Below are positions 35,221-47,190 of a DNA stretch of 64,000 nucleotides, piece after piece. This DNA comes from Linanthus parryae. Its lineage: Eukaryota > Streptophyta > Magnoliopsida > Ericales > Polemoniaceae. Each line of letters starts with the position of its first letter. Position 1 is the stretch's first letter. The stretch is taken from assembly GCA_023055425.1 (NCBI GenBank), contig JALGPY010000001.1, positions 138,347,368 through 138,411,367 on the forward strand, written 5' to 3'. Both the position numbers and the translations under genes were made by a program. Below the pieces are notes generated by a model. That model saw only the letters and a list, made by a program, of their open reading frames with translations, was not told the DNA's origin and searched no databases.

Positions 35221-35640
35221 TTCTCGACAGAAAAAACTGCCCAAATAAACAAACACCAAACAATTTATTATAAAAAAAAATAAAAAATGTGCAGGTAAAA
35301 CTATTCGAAGAGTGTCATCAACTAGAACAATTTCAACCAGAGATGCTGCTGAATTTTGATCCTAACATGCAGAAGCCGGGAGAGGGAGAGAGAATTTAAC
35401 CTTTGTTTCAAAAAGAAGGAAATAACCGGCGTTGAAGAAGATAAGTTAGTAATTCCGATTAGGCTAGGTCGGAGAGAACGACGCAAAGTAGTAAGATGAG
35501 ATCGTCGTCCGTACTCGGCACCTTCGCCCTCTGACAATGAGAAACCCTACGGGCTGGGTAGGCTTTTCTTCGGGCCACGAATTTTTACGGGACTTTTCAA
35601 TAAGTAAGAGGTTGAGTTCAAAAACTTATTTAATTGTAAT
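35221..35640 (-). promoter_or_regulatory. Probable 5' UTR and promoter region of the repeated-exon gene
   Basis: Sequence just upstream of the start exon. It has a pyrimidine-rich leader on the minus strand (TCTCTCTCCCTCTCCC near 35,380). No clear TATA box was picked out. The L1 remnant starts at about 35,640, which leaves a promoter of at most 400 bp from the original locus. Confidence 0.35.
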
Positions 35641-35649
35641 TTTTTTGTT

Positions 35650-37690
35650 TTTTTTTAAATAAAATTTTTATAAAGCGCCTAAGGGAACCTGATCAACTAC
35701 AGCGATGTCAGACTCAGCTAAATCAACAAGCCAGCTAGGAAAATCATCTACCCATTCTAAATTTGCATCTGCTCCGCCTCTAAACTGAGCTAGACTATGG
35801 GCTAACTTGTTTGTTTCCCTCTTGTCGAAGCTTACTGAGAAGTGATATATTTTGTGTAATTCTGCCATAGCTCGACTCAACTCGTCCTCCAACGGGTCAC
35901 CGCCGTTTAGTCTGTGGTTGAGCTCTTGTATAAGTGTCTTCGAGTCTCCTTCAACAACGCAATTTCTAAGGCCCATCTTGGTTGCCAAATCAATTGCAAT
36001 GTTGAGAGCCCTGGCCTCAGAAACCTTCGTCGACGTAGCTATGCTAGTTTCAGAAGCTCTAGAAGCAATCAGATGGCCGTAGGGATCTCTAATCACAGCT
36101 CCGGCCTTCGAAACACCTGATCAAGGGCACCATGATCCATCGAAATTAACTTTTACCCACGGATTAACCGGTTTAGTCCATTCCTGAGTCGTCTTGTTCG
36201 TCGATGGAGCTTCTGTCTTTACTTGCGCTTCTCGATACTCCTCCACTTTGTCAATCCCTGCAGTAGCCACTTCTCTTGGGCGAGTTCTTTTGTTATTGAA
36301 GATTAGGTTGTTCCTTTCCATCCAAATTGTATATAAAGCTGCGAAAACAACTTGGAGCTGGCTTCCCTTCTTCGTTTCCAGCTGTAGTTTGATCCAATCC
36401 CTGGCATTCATTCTCATCTGAACATTCCCCGGACCCAGCAGAATCTCCATGTCTTCTTTTGCTCTCGTGCAATGCAATAATGCATGTCTCATGTCCTCCA
36501 TAGCTAACCCACAATAGTTACATTTGGGATCGATTCCAGTGCCTCTTCGCCGAAGATTTTTCCTTGTGGGAATCGCTCCATGGACAGCTCGCCATTCAAA
36601 GTGGTTTATTTTCTTTGGGACATCAATAGCTCAAAGAGTTTTGTATACATCAATTTGATTGACTTGGGAGGTCATTGAAGCTGCTTCTATTTCCACCAAA
36701 GCCCTAGCGACTTTGTACCCGGACCGGACTGAGTAAACTCCCGAGTCTTCGTACATCCAAACTTGTTTGTCTAGAACTCGAATTTATGGAATTTTGATGC
36801 GAAGGACAGGTGACTCGTCAACGCTCCAAAGAGTGTTCTTGATATCTCGTAAATCCCATTTATTTTTCCCTGCGAGCATTAAATGGCTGACTCTCTGATT
36901 GTTGCTAGCTAGAAGTCTAGTGATCAGTCTCGCCGCCGGATTGCTTGGTACCCACACATCCGTCAACTTTATACTTTCGCCATTACCAATCTTCCACCTA
37001 AGACTGTGTTGGGGGGTTCTTCTTCCCTCAAAAATAGCCCTCCATATTGCCGAGGGTGCATACCCCAACTCTGCATCCATGAAACTAGTATCGGAAAATA
37101 CTTAGATTTAAGAACATGACTACTTAGGGATTATCTTGGTGATTCAGTCTCCAGGCTTGCTTTGCCAGCATCGCTAGATTGAACTTCTTAAGATCTTTAA
37201 ACTGAAGTCCTCATTGCTCCTTTGTCTTCTTCATATGATTCCAATCGATCCTCGGTCGCTGCTTGATTTACTCCAACAAAACCACCGGATGACCTTCTCC
37301 ATCTTCTCACATACACCGTCCGGCAGTATGAAACATGACATGGCATAGGTTGGAAGAACATGAGCCACCGTCTTTATCGTAATCTCCTTGCCTACAACGG
37401 ATATGTTTCTCTCTTTCCAACCTTTGAACTTGTTGTCCAATCTTTCAGTTAGCTTGTTCCACGTAATCTTTTGGCTTTTACCCATAGTAGTTGGAAGACC
37501 TAGGTGCTGGTCAACCTGGCTCATTTCCTGAATCCCTGCCAGTTGGAGAATGTCATCTCTGATTGACTCAGCTACGTTTGGCGAGAAAACAATGGCCGAT
37601 TTCTCCAAATTAATTTTGCGGGCCCGAGGCTTTTTCATAAGCACCACGGATGTCTTGGAGAGCTTTAAAGTTCCTTGTGTCAGCCTGTGT
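35650..37690 (-). mobile_element. L1-type LINE, 5'-truncated and broken
   Basis: In coding order it has the post-RT segment LDNKFKGWKERNISVVGKE and AHVLPTYAMSCF (37,231-37,647), the block LRWKIGNGESIKLTDVWVP (36,784-37,080), a zinc-knuckle region near 36,480, and RNase H (35,668-36,096) with VVEGDSKTLIQELN and ETNKLAHSLAQF. The RT core is missing. On the plus strand the element begins just after a T-rich tract (35,639-35,656), consistent with its A tail. Frameshifts and stops make it non-functional. Confidence 0.85.
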
Positions 37691-38394
37691 AAAAAACATA
37701 GGCAAAAAATAAGTGGGAGACCACTGGTCCTCCCCGGGAAGTTGTCACCCCTACAAGCCCGCCCTCATCTACTGCAGTAGAAACGGGCATGGAAAGCATC
37801 TCACTGCACAACAGGAAAAAAGCAAGGGGATAATGGGCACCCTTATCTGAGTCCACGACATGGCGCTATCCGACCCACAGGAGAGCCGTTCCTTAAGACG
37901 GAATAGGTGACTGTGGACACGCAGTTCCACACAATTTGTCTAAACCGAGCCCCAAAGCCCATAAAATTGTATTTTTATAAAAATGTAAAAATGTATTTTT
38001 ATAAAAAGTGAAAAAATGTATATAAAAATGATAATTCTAAAAGTCCATAAAATTGAGAAATTTTGAAAATGGGAAAAGAGGTGACTCGAACGTAGAGAGA
38101 GCTCAATGATGAAGTGATAAGAGTGAATTTATATAGAAGAAGTGTAGGTGTGTGAAATCAGAGGAAACCGACACACAGTTTGAGGACCCCCTATAATGCA
38201 TAGAGAGTTTGTGACTTGGATACGGAGCCATTTTTTTAATTCTAAAAAAAAACTTTGAACTCTAAACTGTGTTGTTTTCCATATTTTCTAAGTAGCTAGT
38301 CAGTAGCACATGATCAGTTTATATTATTTTGGATGTTTTTATTCTATACTTTGAGGGGATGCGAGTGTAATATCTCTGTTTTTTCAACTAAGGG
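37691..38394. other. Intergenic DNA, no feature assigned
   Basis: GC-richer to 37,950, then AT-rich. No gene, terminal repeat or RNA structure was recognised. Confidence 0.3.
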
Positions 38395-38556
38395 GTGTGC
38401 GCGAATTTTGTAAAAATTACATAGGGTAAATTGATAGTTATATTTTTGTAAAATTTTTTTAGACTTACGTGTTTGTCGTCTACTAGGTTAGAACCCATGA
38501 CCTCAACCTCATGGAGAGGCTTTTAAAGCTCTACCACTTGAGCTAGCACCCATTTG
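38395..38556 (-). mobile_element. tRNA-derived SINE
   Basis: The minus strand begins TGGGTGCTAGCTCAAGTGG, a pol III A box, followed about 45 bases later by GGTTCTAACC, a B box one step from consensus. A tRNA-unrelated body runs leftward (plus-strand AAAAATTACATAGGGTAAAT). The 3' limit is approximate and no target duplication was found. Confidence 0.6.
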
Positions 38557-38785
38557 CAACAAACAAACACTCTTTTTGGGTATTATTTTATGATAGTAAC
38601 TAGGTTGTAAAAACTCTGATTTGGGAACTAGGTTTTCATAGGATCTCCTAAGATTCTCCAGTTTTTCAGAACTTGTATGAAAACACACCGTCTATCTTCT
38701 ATATATGCCACATAATCAAATAGTGTAGTCTCCTCTCAGTGTCATACACTCTGTCCCGCTTCTGCAGATTTCAGGTCCTCTCCGT

Positions 38786-40337
38786 CGTAGGGTTTTGATC
38801 ATGGATACGCAGCGGAATAATATAATTTATCCATTCAATACCCTCCAAGGATCACAGGACAAGAAGCATAACGATGGTAAAGGAAGAATCATGTTACACA
38901 CCTTAGGGTTTCTCCTGTGATAACTTGTCACGTGAATTGTGTCACGTCTCTACGGTTGATCCACGCCTAGAGGTGAGATCTAGATCCTCCAACTCCTTGT
39001 GCTAGCTAGGAAGAATGGAATAGGAAGAAGGAATCAATCAACAATGGAGCACCAAGGTGGCGGCTCCCTTTCATGGCCGACGGGTAAGGGGGCGGTCCCA
39101 AGGGGGGTTCGGGCCTTCCTTTGGGACTTGCTCTCCCTTCTTTATTTATTATCTCCTACTCTATCATATAGATGTGTGTAAAGAAAATAAGCTAGGAGTG
39201 TTCTTTATATAGTCCAACAACTCCTTGTCCTACTACATAAGAACCCCTCTCCTAATCCTACTCAAATAAGGATTAGTCCCCTTTTGCAAACTAGTCATAA
39301 TCATGTCCATACATGGATTAGTTCTCTTTAGAAATTAATCCTTATCATGTCTCTACATGAATTAGTCCACCTTGAAAAATCATAATCATGTCTATACATG
39401 GATTAGTCCAACTTGCATATTAGTCCTACTAAGTTAGCAAGTTGTTGCGATTTGATCCTTCTAATTAATTAATCATATTAATTAATTAATTACCAAGTCT
39501 AGTTCACCCCTATATGGCATGTGACCCCATAGGTTCTATTTAGTTGGTGGTAACTATTTACTAATATGGAGCGGCCTCCAGCAAGACATCCATTCTAGCC
39601 AACAAATTGAATAGTCATCATGACAAACCTTGTGCAAGTAATTGTCTCATCCCTTTGTCCCAATATTCGGATTGGACACGAGACATACAAGTCACACTCG
39701 TATATCCAATCCATAGTTTCTCGATCCTGGGATAAGTCTTATTCGTGCAAATAACTCAATATCCCATATTGATTTATTTGAGTCTGACCAGACATTGTAT
39801 AAGCACTATCCCTCGAGTGGCCTAGGATATTTGCTCCCGTTATGTGGGAGGGACAAATTCTATCTACGTCCACTACGATTTCTAATCTTGCTTCTTATTG
39901 TATCCGGTACACGCCTTTATAGCCACCCAGTTACGGTGTAGCGTTTGACGCTACCAAAATCACAACAATCCACAACTAGAATATCTAGTGACTTCAAGTC
40001 TAAGGATGACAATACCATTGCACTGCGAGAAGCACTTGTGACTTTACATAACTTGTATGTAGCCTTCTCGGAGATGGGTCAATCCAGTATGCCATTATTC
40101 CTAACTAATGTATACCCATGTGTTGGATCATGATATCTCCATATCAATCCAACCCCATACTAGTCTATGGATGATTGTCCTATTAATCATTATAATCGAC
40201 TGGGGATATTTAATAATATAACACTTATATTCTAAGGACTTCATTCATGTTAACATATCTCTATATCGATAACATAATGAATCGTAAATCCATAACTGTC
40301 ACAATTAATTGATTGCCTCTAGGGCACAATTCCAACA
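38786..40337 (-). mobile_element. Solo LTR of a Ty1/copia element
   Basis: On the minus strand it begins TGTTGGAATTGTGCCCTAGA, a start shared by a large class of plant copia LTRs, and the far end has CCGCTGCGTATCCATGATC, also typical of their 3' ends. TCCGT occurs on both sides (38781-38785 and 40338-40342) as a possible 5 bp target duplication; in that case the inner terminal CA has changed. No internal region or second LTR is present. Length is about 1.55 kb. Confidence 0.7.
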
Positions 40338-40342
40338 TCCGT

Positions 40343-40850
40343 CACCTAGATGTGCATATTGATCATTCTAAACTATTACGGTATTCGAGAACTCCTCTCG
40401 GTCTCACACAGTTCATGTAACATGTAATATATACGCTCATTCCATTCCTAGCAGGTCACATCTCGGTCCATGGTGATACGAGAATAAAAACTGTATGTTC
40501 TTCCTAACATAGACAGGTCACTCGTGCGCACCAGTCTCAGTCTGCAGTATGTTCGGTTGATAAGTCCAGTCATACATAAAGATAAAATCAAGACATAAAT
40601 ATTAAGCAGAACATAAAACTGTATTAAGATCTAAGATCATGAATCCATAAAAAATATCCCAGAAAAATGGAATCAAAACCATGGTTTCATCGAAGAACCT
40701 AGGAAAAAGGTATAGCGGGAACATTATTTCAATTTCTTATTTGGAAAATAAGTATTTTTATATCACAATAAAAGCGTTCGCTACAACACTGGGACATATG
40801 AAGTAGGAGAGGAGATAAGCAAAAAATGCAAGATATACTAAGGTTTAATA
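40343..40850. other. Intergenic DNA, no feature
   Basis: No gene or repeat termini were recognised. Confidence 0.3.
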
Positions 40851-41629
40851 GGAATTGGCTTCATTATGGAAGTCGGGCTCATACTCAGGTTTGCGCTTCG
40901 CTAGATGGTGCTTCTCATAATCAGGGTTGTAGTCACCAAAGAAATAGTTGATCTGGAAGGTACTTGTAGTGGATAAAGAGTGTTGGCAGCGAGTTCCATC
41001 AACATTGAAAGTAGATGTCATGACCCGGAAGGACTAGAAAGCTTCCCGCATACGAGCGACTGTTTGTCGCTCTGTCTGGGAAGGGGACTCGCTGCGCCAG
41101 ACGTTAGAAGCTAAAATAGGGAGTCTTAGTTAAAAGATGAACGTCTTCTATAGAAATACTGATTTCTCCATGGCCGATTATGAAATTTTTTGTGTCCTAA
41201 TTCCAACGAGAGGCTGGATACTCCAAGGCGGAATTATATTTGAAATGGTCACACATAACGACCCAAGAGCACATCTACACAAGTCGATTTGTCTCAAGTA
41301 GTTTCCTTCAAATTGGATTCCACACTCTGGACCCATTGTGCCCAACCAGTGGGATGGGTAGAAGGAAGATCAAAATGGACTGGGGAACAAGGATCATACA
41401 CGCCTTCTATTGTTGCCCTAATAAATGTCGATGGGGTGGGAGTCTCGTCATGAATATCGGTAGAGGGTTATGGGACGCATAAATACTTTGGGGCCGGCGC
41501 ATCAGGATCAACCCGTGCGAATTGTTGAGCATTATGCCATAAGATATTTGGGTCTGGACTAAAATAGGGGACATATCTCCATGTCTTGACAACGGTAGCG
41601 TCATGCGAAGCGGGATTATTTGAAGAAGA
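40851..41629 (-). pseudogene. Degraded reading frame resembling a plant mobile domain protein
   Basis: A frame from ATG 41629 (MSSSNNPASHDATVVKTW) runs to a stop at 41480, continues in frame as DPCSPVHFDLPSTHPTGWAQ to about 41,295, and after frame changes shows GHGEISISIEDVHLLTKTP. The W-- WV segment followed by a G-E--I-L-DV-LLTG-P block is the layout of the transposon-related plant mobile (aminotransferase-like) domain. A last open patch ends HNEANSY. Several stops show it is dead. The family call is tentative. Confidence 0.4.
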
Positions 41630-42236
41630 CATCTGATGATGATGGGCATATCTATCAAAAGATTTGATTCTGGATATTGGTAAGATGTAAGGCTGAAAAT
41701 GGATGAATGTGTGAAGGACAAAAAATTGAAGTAATGGGAAGTTGCAACTGCTTAAAAGAATGGTAAATATGGCGTTTAAAAGGAGACGATAAATAGCTAT
41801 TGCTGAAGCCCAAGAGGCAAGAGGCGCATGATTGAGTCTTTCAAGGGGAGTAGTCCGAGCAAAGCACATGTAAGATGAAAATGGGTTGATGAACTTGTGG
41901 GGCAAGGGCTTGTGATTCAACGGAGCGACTTATTGCATTTGTTCTGGAAGTAAAAAAGGAACGAAGAGAACTCTCTCAGACCCACAGACATTGGAATGTT
42001 TTGTCGCTCAATGAAAATTGATATAAGAAAATGGAGACTTCTTAAACCCTATCCTATTTATCGTGCACACACAAGATTTGTTATCATAAATACTACCGCA
42101 CTGGCGGAGTCTATTGCAGATTTGTTAACTGAACTAATACCGCAGTGGCGGAGTCCACTGCCGAGTATTCGCATATGGTACATTGAATGAAACTTCTCCT
42201 TTAGACTATTTTGCTACCCCACTAAAATGAGTAATC

Positions 42237-42368
42237 TTTTAGTGCTCCAACAGAGCACCACATGGTGCTCTACAACCAATGAGTGTCTGCCAACTACTAA
42301 CAATTTGATTAAATGTTGCACTTTGATTGGTTGTTAGCACCACGTGGTGCTCTAATGGAGCACTAAAA
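42237..42368. mobile_element. Small MITE with palindromic ends
   Basis: About 132 bp bounded by inverted repeats TTTTAGTGCTCCAACAGAGC and, from the right, TTTTAGTGCTCCATTAGAGC, continuing ACCAC-TGGTGCT and ACAACCAAT. Each arm also contains a small palindrome (AGCACCACGTGGTGCT at the right). The target duplication is unclear. Confidence 0.6.
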
Positions 42369-42753
42369 ATTGCCCCACTAAAAGTGGGATTTTTAAGTTC
42401 TTATTGTACGGTACGCTTAAGTCGTTATCCAAATGTTGTTTAAAAAATGCAGGAAACATAATAAGTGCTGAGAAAAAATAATTTGTTGGTATTATGCAAA
42501 ACAACAATGATATTTTAATACGAGTTTTCCCCAGTAGAATTGCTTATTCAACTGATTGCGGGAGATAGTAGCATAATGCGAGTCATGGCAAGGGTTGCAA
42601 GTTGCAACACAAAAAGATGCGGAAGGAACAAAAGATAGATTTTGGCTGGTTCGTTGGTCGTCGCTGAAGAGAGAACTTGGCTGGTCGGCTGAGCGTCTTT
42701 GAGGAGGAATCTTAACCATTTCGCTGGTCGTCGGGTATCCCACCAGAGAAAGG

Positions 42754-42956
42754 TTGAGCGCGTTGAAAGGATCACTGCTTCGAAGAAACAAAGATAAGAG
42801 GTGGAAGCTCCATGCGCCGATCAATGATGAAGCGATCTTGCAGAAGATGCTTGAGAATGATACTCCAATCGGCTTCCCTCTTCCTAGACAGGCCATTTCG
42901 AACCTGGCGAAAGAGGCGCTTAAGCGGAGAATTGTGGGGATGATGCGATGAGGTTA
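42754..42956 (+). pseudogene. Coding-like remnant, left of the solo LTR
   Basis: GC-rich frame ending in TGA with NKDKRWKLHAPINDEAILQ and TPIGFPLPRQAISNLAKEAL. It looks like a protein C-terminus of unknown family. It may have been continuous with DNA on the other side of the solo LTR insertion. Confidence 0.35.
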
Positions 42957-42992
42957 TATTTGATTAATTCCCTAGTTAAGGGGTCTACCAAG

Positions 42993-45900
42993 TGCAACGC
43001 CCCAAATCATACGGCCGGCCGAACCGTACATTTGGAAAGATGTCTCCACCCGAGGAGATAAACCCCACTGGGAACAGAGAATGATCGCCGATTCACAGTT
43101 AGTACAACCATCGATAATCCAAAACATAATTTATTACAAGTTCAAAGACAACAGAGTGATAGAGTTCAAAAGTTAAGAGTACATTATTTAGTGAAACATA
43201 AATATTAAGTGGAATGCTAGGTGTTCATAGCGTGGGTCCATCAGTAGTCGTGAGCGTCCCCCTCCTGGTAACCTGTGGGTTTTAAAATATCAAAAGCGTA
43301 CCGCAGAAAAATTTCAATTAGTAAAAACTGAGTAAGAAACATATACAACATGTAAAATGAGTTTTGGCTACACAATTATATAATCAACGAGTAACTGGAG
43401 CAAACCCACATGAATTGTAACAATAACTGATTCCACATTTTAATCATTAGTTCAGTTGGACGTATAAGAGACCAACGGGTAACGAATGTCCACAGAGGGG
43501 TCACAATGCAATATATCACAATAGGGTGCCTCTTGGGATATTACCAATCCCAATTCACCCGAGCGTTATGGGAGCCCCTACGTCAATCCCCGCTCATAAC
43601 CATAACTATGAGACCTTAAGTGTCGACACCCCTATACCGTAGTGACCCACAGAGGCATAAGTAGTACTCCATAGTTTTCACATATAAATAACCCCGAGAG
43701 TGCAGCACCTCGGTGCGTGGCAGCCAACCACGGGGGCCGGGTATGTAATCTCGTAGGATTAGCACCCGGGGAGGATTGACTCACATGCGCCTCCGACCTT
43801 AGCCTCCACACACATCCTCTGTACATCGCCCCATATATATTATAGTGCATTATTCAACCGTTATTACACAACCATATCATTTGATTCAAAGATCGTATCA
43901 TAACCGCATATTTCCCGAACGGTATATTCAAAAAGGAATTCTCAAAATCGTGATTCTCAAATATTTGATCCATCCATAAAATATTCTGAGCATCACGAGA
44001 CATAAGAAAATTATAGTTTAGAAGCGACGCACGCCAAATTCACATTTTGACAGTTAATGTGTTGTACATATGAATTTACCGATAACAAGTAGCGTACCCG
44101 CGACAAGAGAGTTCCTAGTACTCGTAGTCAACAAACTCGTCGTCTACGAACGGGGTGTCTAAAAATACGAAAATTTAATCCTAATTAATACATAGCTCGT
44201 TCTCACGACAAGTGCACTTATATTCTATATGTAACATCGATTGTGTGCTTCAATTAATTTCCCGACCCAGTTGCACCCTTATAATTGACAAGGACCTATT
44301 TATTAATAGTTATGAATATTATTTTAAGCCATAGTCGTTTTAGGGAATAATTTTATGAAGATAATAAAAGAGCTTAAGCTAATTAAAAGTTTGCTGTGAC
44401 AAGTACTTTGAAGGTAAATTTCTAATCATTTATCATCAATTATAAAGAAACCCCGCAACTTAATTAAGAAGCAATAATATATTGTTTTTATTATAAGTGT
44501 CACATTTTTAAAGGAGGGAAGGTCTAAATATTATTATAAAATAATCTTTATATTAAATATATAAAGATTAATTATGAAAACGGACAATCCTGTTATAAAT
44601 ATTTAATTATTTATCAAATTATGAAACTTGTATATTTCTATTCCAACGAATAATGCTCTTCTCATTTATATAGGCACAATACTAATTAAGTAGCTTTATT
44701 TTTAGGAAAACATGCTGTTTCATTTTACTTTATTTTTATAACTATTTATATTATAAAACTCTTTATTATTCAAAATTTAGAGTAAACATGTTATTTTTAG
44801 GATTTGGGCCAACTAACATAGCCATTATAAAATAATAATATTTACATTGTATATCTTGCTACATAAACATACTAGAATTATTTATCAAGTATCTATTTTA
44901 GTAAAACAACTCTAATAATCAGGTTATTAATTTATGAAAATTTATTTTTTATTTTTATGAACACTATTCTCAGAAAAAAACTTGTTAAATTTATTTATCA
45001 GTGAAACCTAATTAAATGAAAATAGAATGACTAAACTACAACTAGTACCCGCAAGGACCCAAATAAAGAGTTCTGAATTGTACAAAAGCTATCCTCTAAG
45101 TTTCTGAAAATGACAGAATGAACCCCTGATAATACTCATTCGGCAAAGCATGTTCCTACTCAACCCACCGAATCCAAAACGTGCTTTTAAGTTGTGAAGA
45201 TACGATTTTGATGGTAGAAAGCAGTTCAGGAGATCGTTTAGGGTTTACCCGCACCGCACCGCACCGCACCGAAATTCGAGCGAAACGGTCAAGGATAGGT
45301 ACGGGTCGAGCTTGCCGTCGGTGGGTCGCCTGTGGTTCTCGCCGCTGGTGATTCCAGCGATCTGGGCTCAGTTGGAGGAGCTACCTGGCCTCCTCGGGCG
45401 TTCAGGAGATGAATCGATGAAAGCTTTGGGGATGGGTACCACCGTTGCTCGCCGGAAAAATGGAGGCGGCTGCGGTGTTGTTTGCAGCCACTGTTGTGGC
45501 AGCTGCTGCTACTACTTTTTATTCTGAGGGAGAGAGAGAAAGGGGAAGAGTGAGAGGGGCAGTGGGTGAGATAGAAACAGGTGGTTGTGGTTGTTCGCCG
45601 GTGGGTTTCCCGACGAGGTGGTCGGCGGCTTCCACGGCCGTTTCTGTTGCTTTTTTTTTTGTGGCGGACAGAGAGAGGCAGAGTGCAGAGAAGGATGGGG
45701 AGGTTGATGGAGGTGGGAGTCGATGGTGGAGGTGATTTGGGTGTTGGTGGTGGTCGCCGGAGAAGGCAACGGCCTAATGCCGCTGCCGCTGCCGCTGCTG
45801 TTGCTGTGTTCTCGCCGGGCAAACAGAGAGAAAGAGGGAGAGATAGGGTAGAGAGATGAAGGGGAGAGAGTGGTGAAGATGGTGGCGGCTGGTGGTGATG

Positions 45901-46277
45901 GAGGAGGAGGGAGATGAGATTACGTGAGAGAGGGAGAAGAGGTGTTTTTTTGATGGTGAAGGTGTTGGGGGTGGAGGAAACTGTCAGGAGGGTGTTTTTT
46001 TCTTTTTCTTTTTTTCCTTTATAATTATATAATGTAGTATACTTTGTACGGCATAGATACATGTATAAGAATACAGTATTACTGTTTTTGAGTTCAAAAA
46101 ATACATTATTATTGTTAGTATACATACAGTATAATTACACTATTATATATATTTGTTTATGTAAAAGACAATTACTCCCTCTTAGTTTCTAATAATGCAA
46201 GTTTTGCCCCCTAACTTTGTAGCAAATACGTTTAAGAAAATGCACAATCACCACTATTAACATATTAGGGTATTTCA
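42993..46277 (-). mobile_element. 3.3 kb solo LTR, chromovirus (Tekay/Del) style
   Basis: Bounded on the plus strand by TGCAACGCCCC and GGGTATTTCA (TG..CA), with a perfect 5 bp target duplication CCAAG at 42988-42992 and 46278-46282. On the minus strand the 3' end reads GATTTGGGGCGTTGCA, typical of this clade. The part at 45,300-45,970 is a GAGA-rich and CGG-rich leader. No internal region or partner LTR with the same flanks exists, so this is the product of LTR-LTR recombination. A 278-residue minus frame at 45289-46125 is low-complexity and is not a gene. Confidence 0.8.
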
Positions 46278-46288
46278 CCAAGTGCTGA

Positions 46289-46459
46289 GCCTGTATTACG
46301 TTCGATCAATTCCTCAAAAGATCGGAAGAGATGCTTGATTGTGATACCAATAGTGTTGCAATACTTCATCATGTTGACAATAAACATTTTTTTGTGCGAG
46401 AATGCCCATTCTTGGATCTAGTACTCTCTTTGCCACCAGAGTCTAGGGAGCTCAGATAA
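46289..46459 (+). pseudogene. Coding-like remnant, right of the solo LTR
   Basis: Frame with TFDQFLKRSEEMLDCDTN and HHVDNKHFFVRECPFLDL ending in TAA. Protein-like but unassigned. It lies directly after the CCAAG duplication, so the solo LTR probably inserted into or beside this older sequence. Confidence 0.35.
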
Positions 46460-46564
46460 TATTGAGAATATGCCTTGAATAGAGGCGAGAAGCTTGGCGA
46501 GGAGTTAGGCGATGAAGAGGGACAAGGAAACAAGGTTGTAGATACTGCTTTTCAGAGAGACGGA

Positions 46565-47134
46565 TCATCGCCAAGTGGTAGCCATCCAGCACACCCAGCT
46601 GTGCTCCATCCACACCGGATCACCACCCGTGCTGATCCACGTGGGGGTTACGAGACATAGCCCCCGCGCGCCATAACACGGGACTTGTAGGGACTTAGTG
46701 GTTTGGAGGCTAGGGCAAGGTCCGTCGCGCGCATGTGACAACCAAGCTTGCGCGCGACCTCTGGTAACTGACTGAGAGATCCTAGGCTTATGTGTCCCAT
46801 CAATGCGGCTGATCTCATAACGGTCTCCGATACTTGCGGGCAGATACGTAACGGTTCCTATATACACGGTCCAACGTGCCGTTGGGGGTCTATCTTTAAG
46901 CCGCCATTTATGGTGCATTAACCCCTCAACGGTCACTTCCCCACTATATATAGGATCGTTAGCTCTCCGTTGCGACACAAGACACATTGGTCCAGTACCA
47001 TAGCTTACTGTCTCTCTCACACAAACAGTTACTAGTGCTTACTCTCTCCCTACACACACCTTACAACTCTCTGTGTTCTTACTCCCTACTTGAGGTGTAC
47101 ACCTGGGTATCTCTCGAGGATTTCCTTGTACACA
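46565..47134 (+). repeat. 5' LTR/leader of a Ty3/gypsy element (left limit approximate)
   Basis: A GC-rich region with a TATA box CTATATATAGG at 46944-46954 and CT-rich leader, ending TTCCTTGTACACA. It is followed at once by a primer-site-like TTTTGGTGAACCCGACGTG. The TG start of the LTR could not be fixed; CAAGTGGTAGCC near 46,571 is one option. Confidence 0.55.
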
Positions 47135-47135
47135 T

Positions 47136-47152
47136 TTTGGTGAACCCGACGT
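47136..47152 (+). promoter_or_regulatory. Candidate primer binding site of the gypsy element
   Basis: TTTGGTGAACCCGACGTG begins 1-3 bases after the presumed LTR end, the right place for minus-strand priming. The complement ends in ACCA as a tRNA 3' end should. The tRNA was not identified. Confidence 0.5.
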
Positions 47153-47190
47153 GAAACACCCACCTTCAAGAACTTCAAAATCTGCCCATA

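Noticed and set aside
45289..46125. 278-residue open frame on the minus strand, the second longest in the window
   Set aside because: It is made of proline, serine, threonine and histidine runs from GAGA and CGG tracts inside the solo LTR; no domain, and similar frames appear in the related LTR leader at 63.3-63.95 kb.
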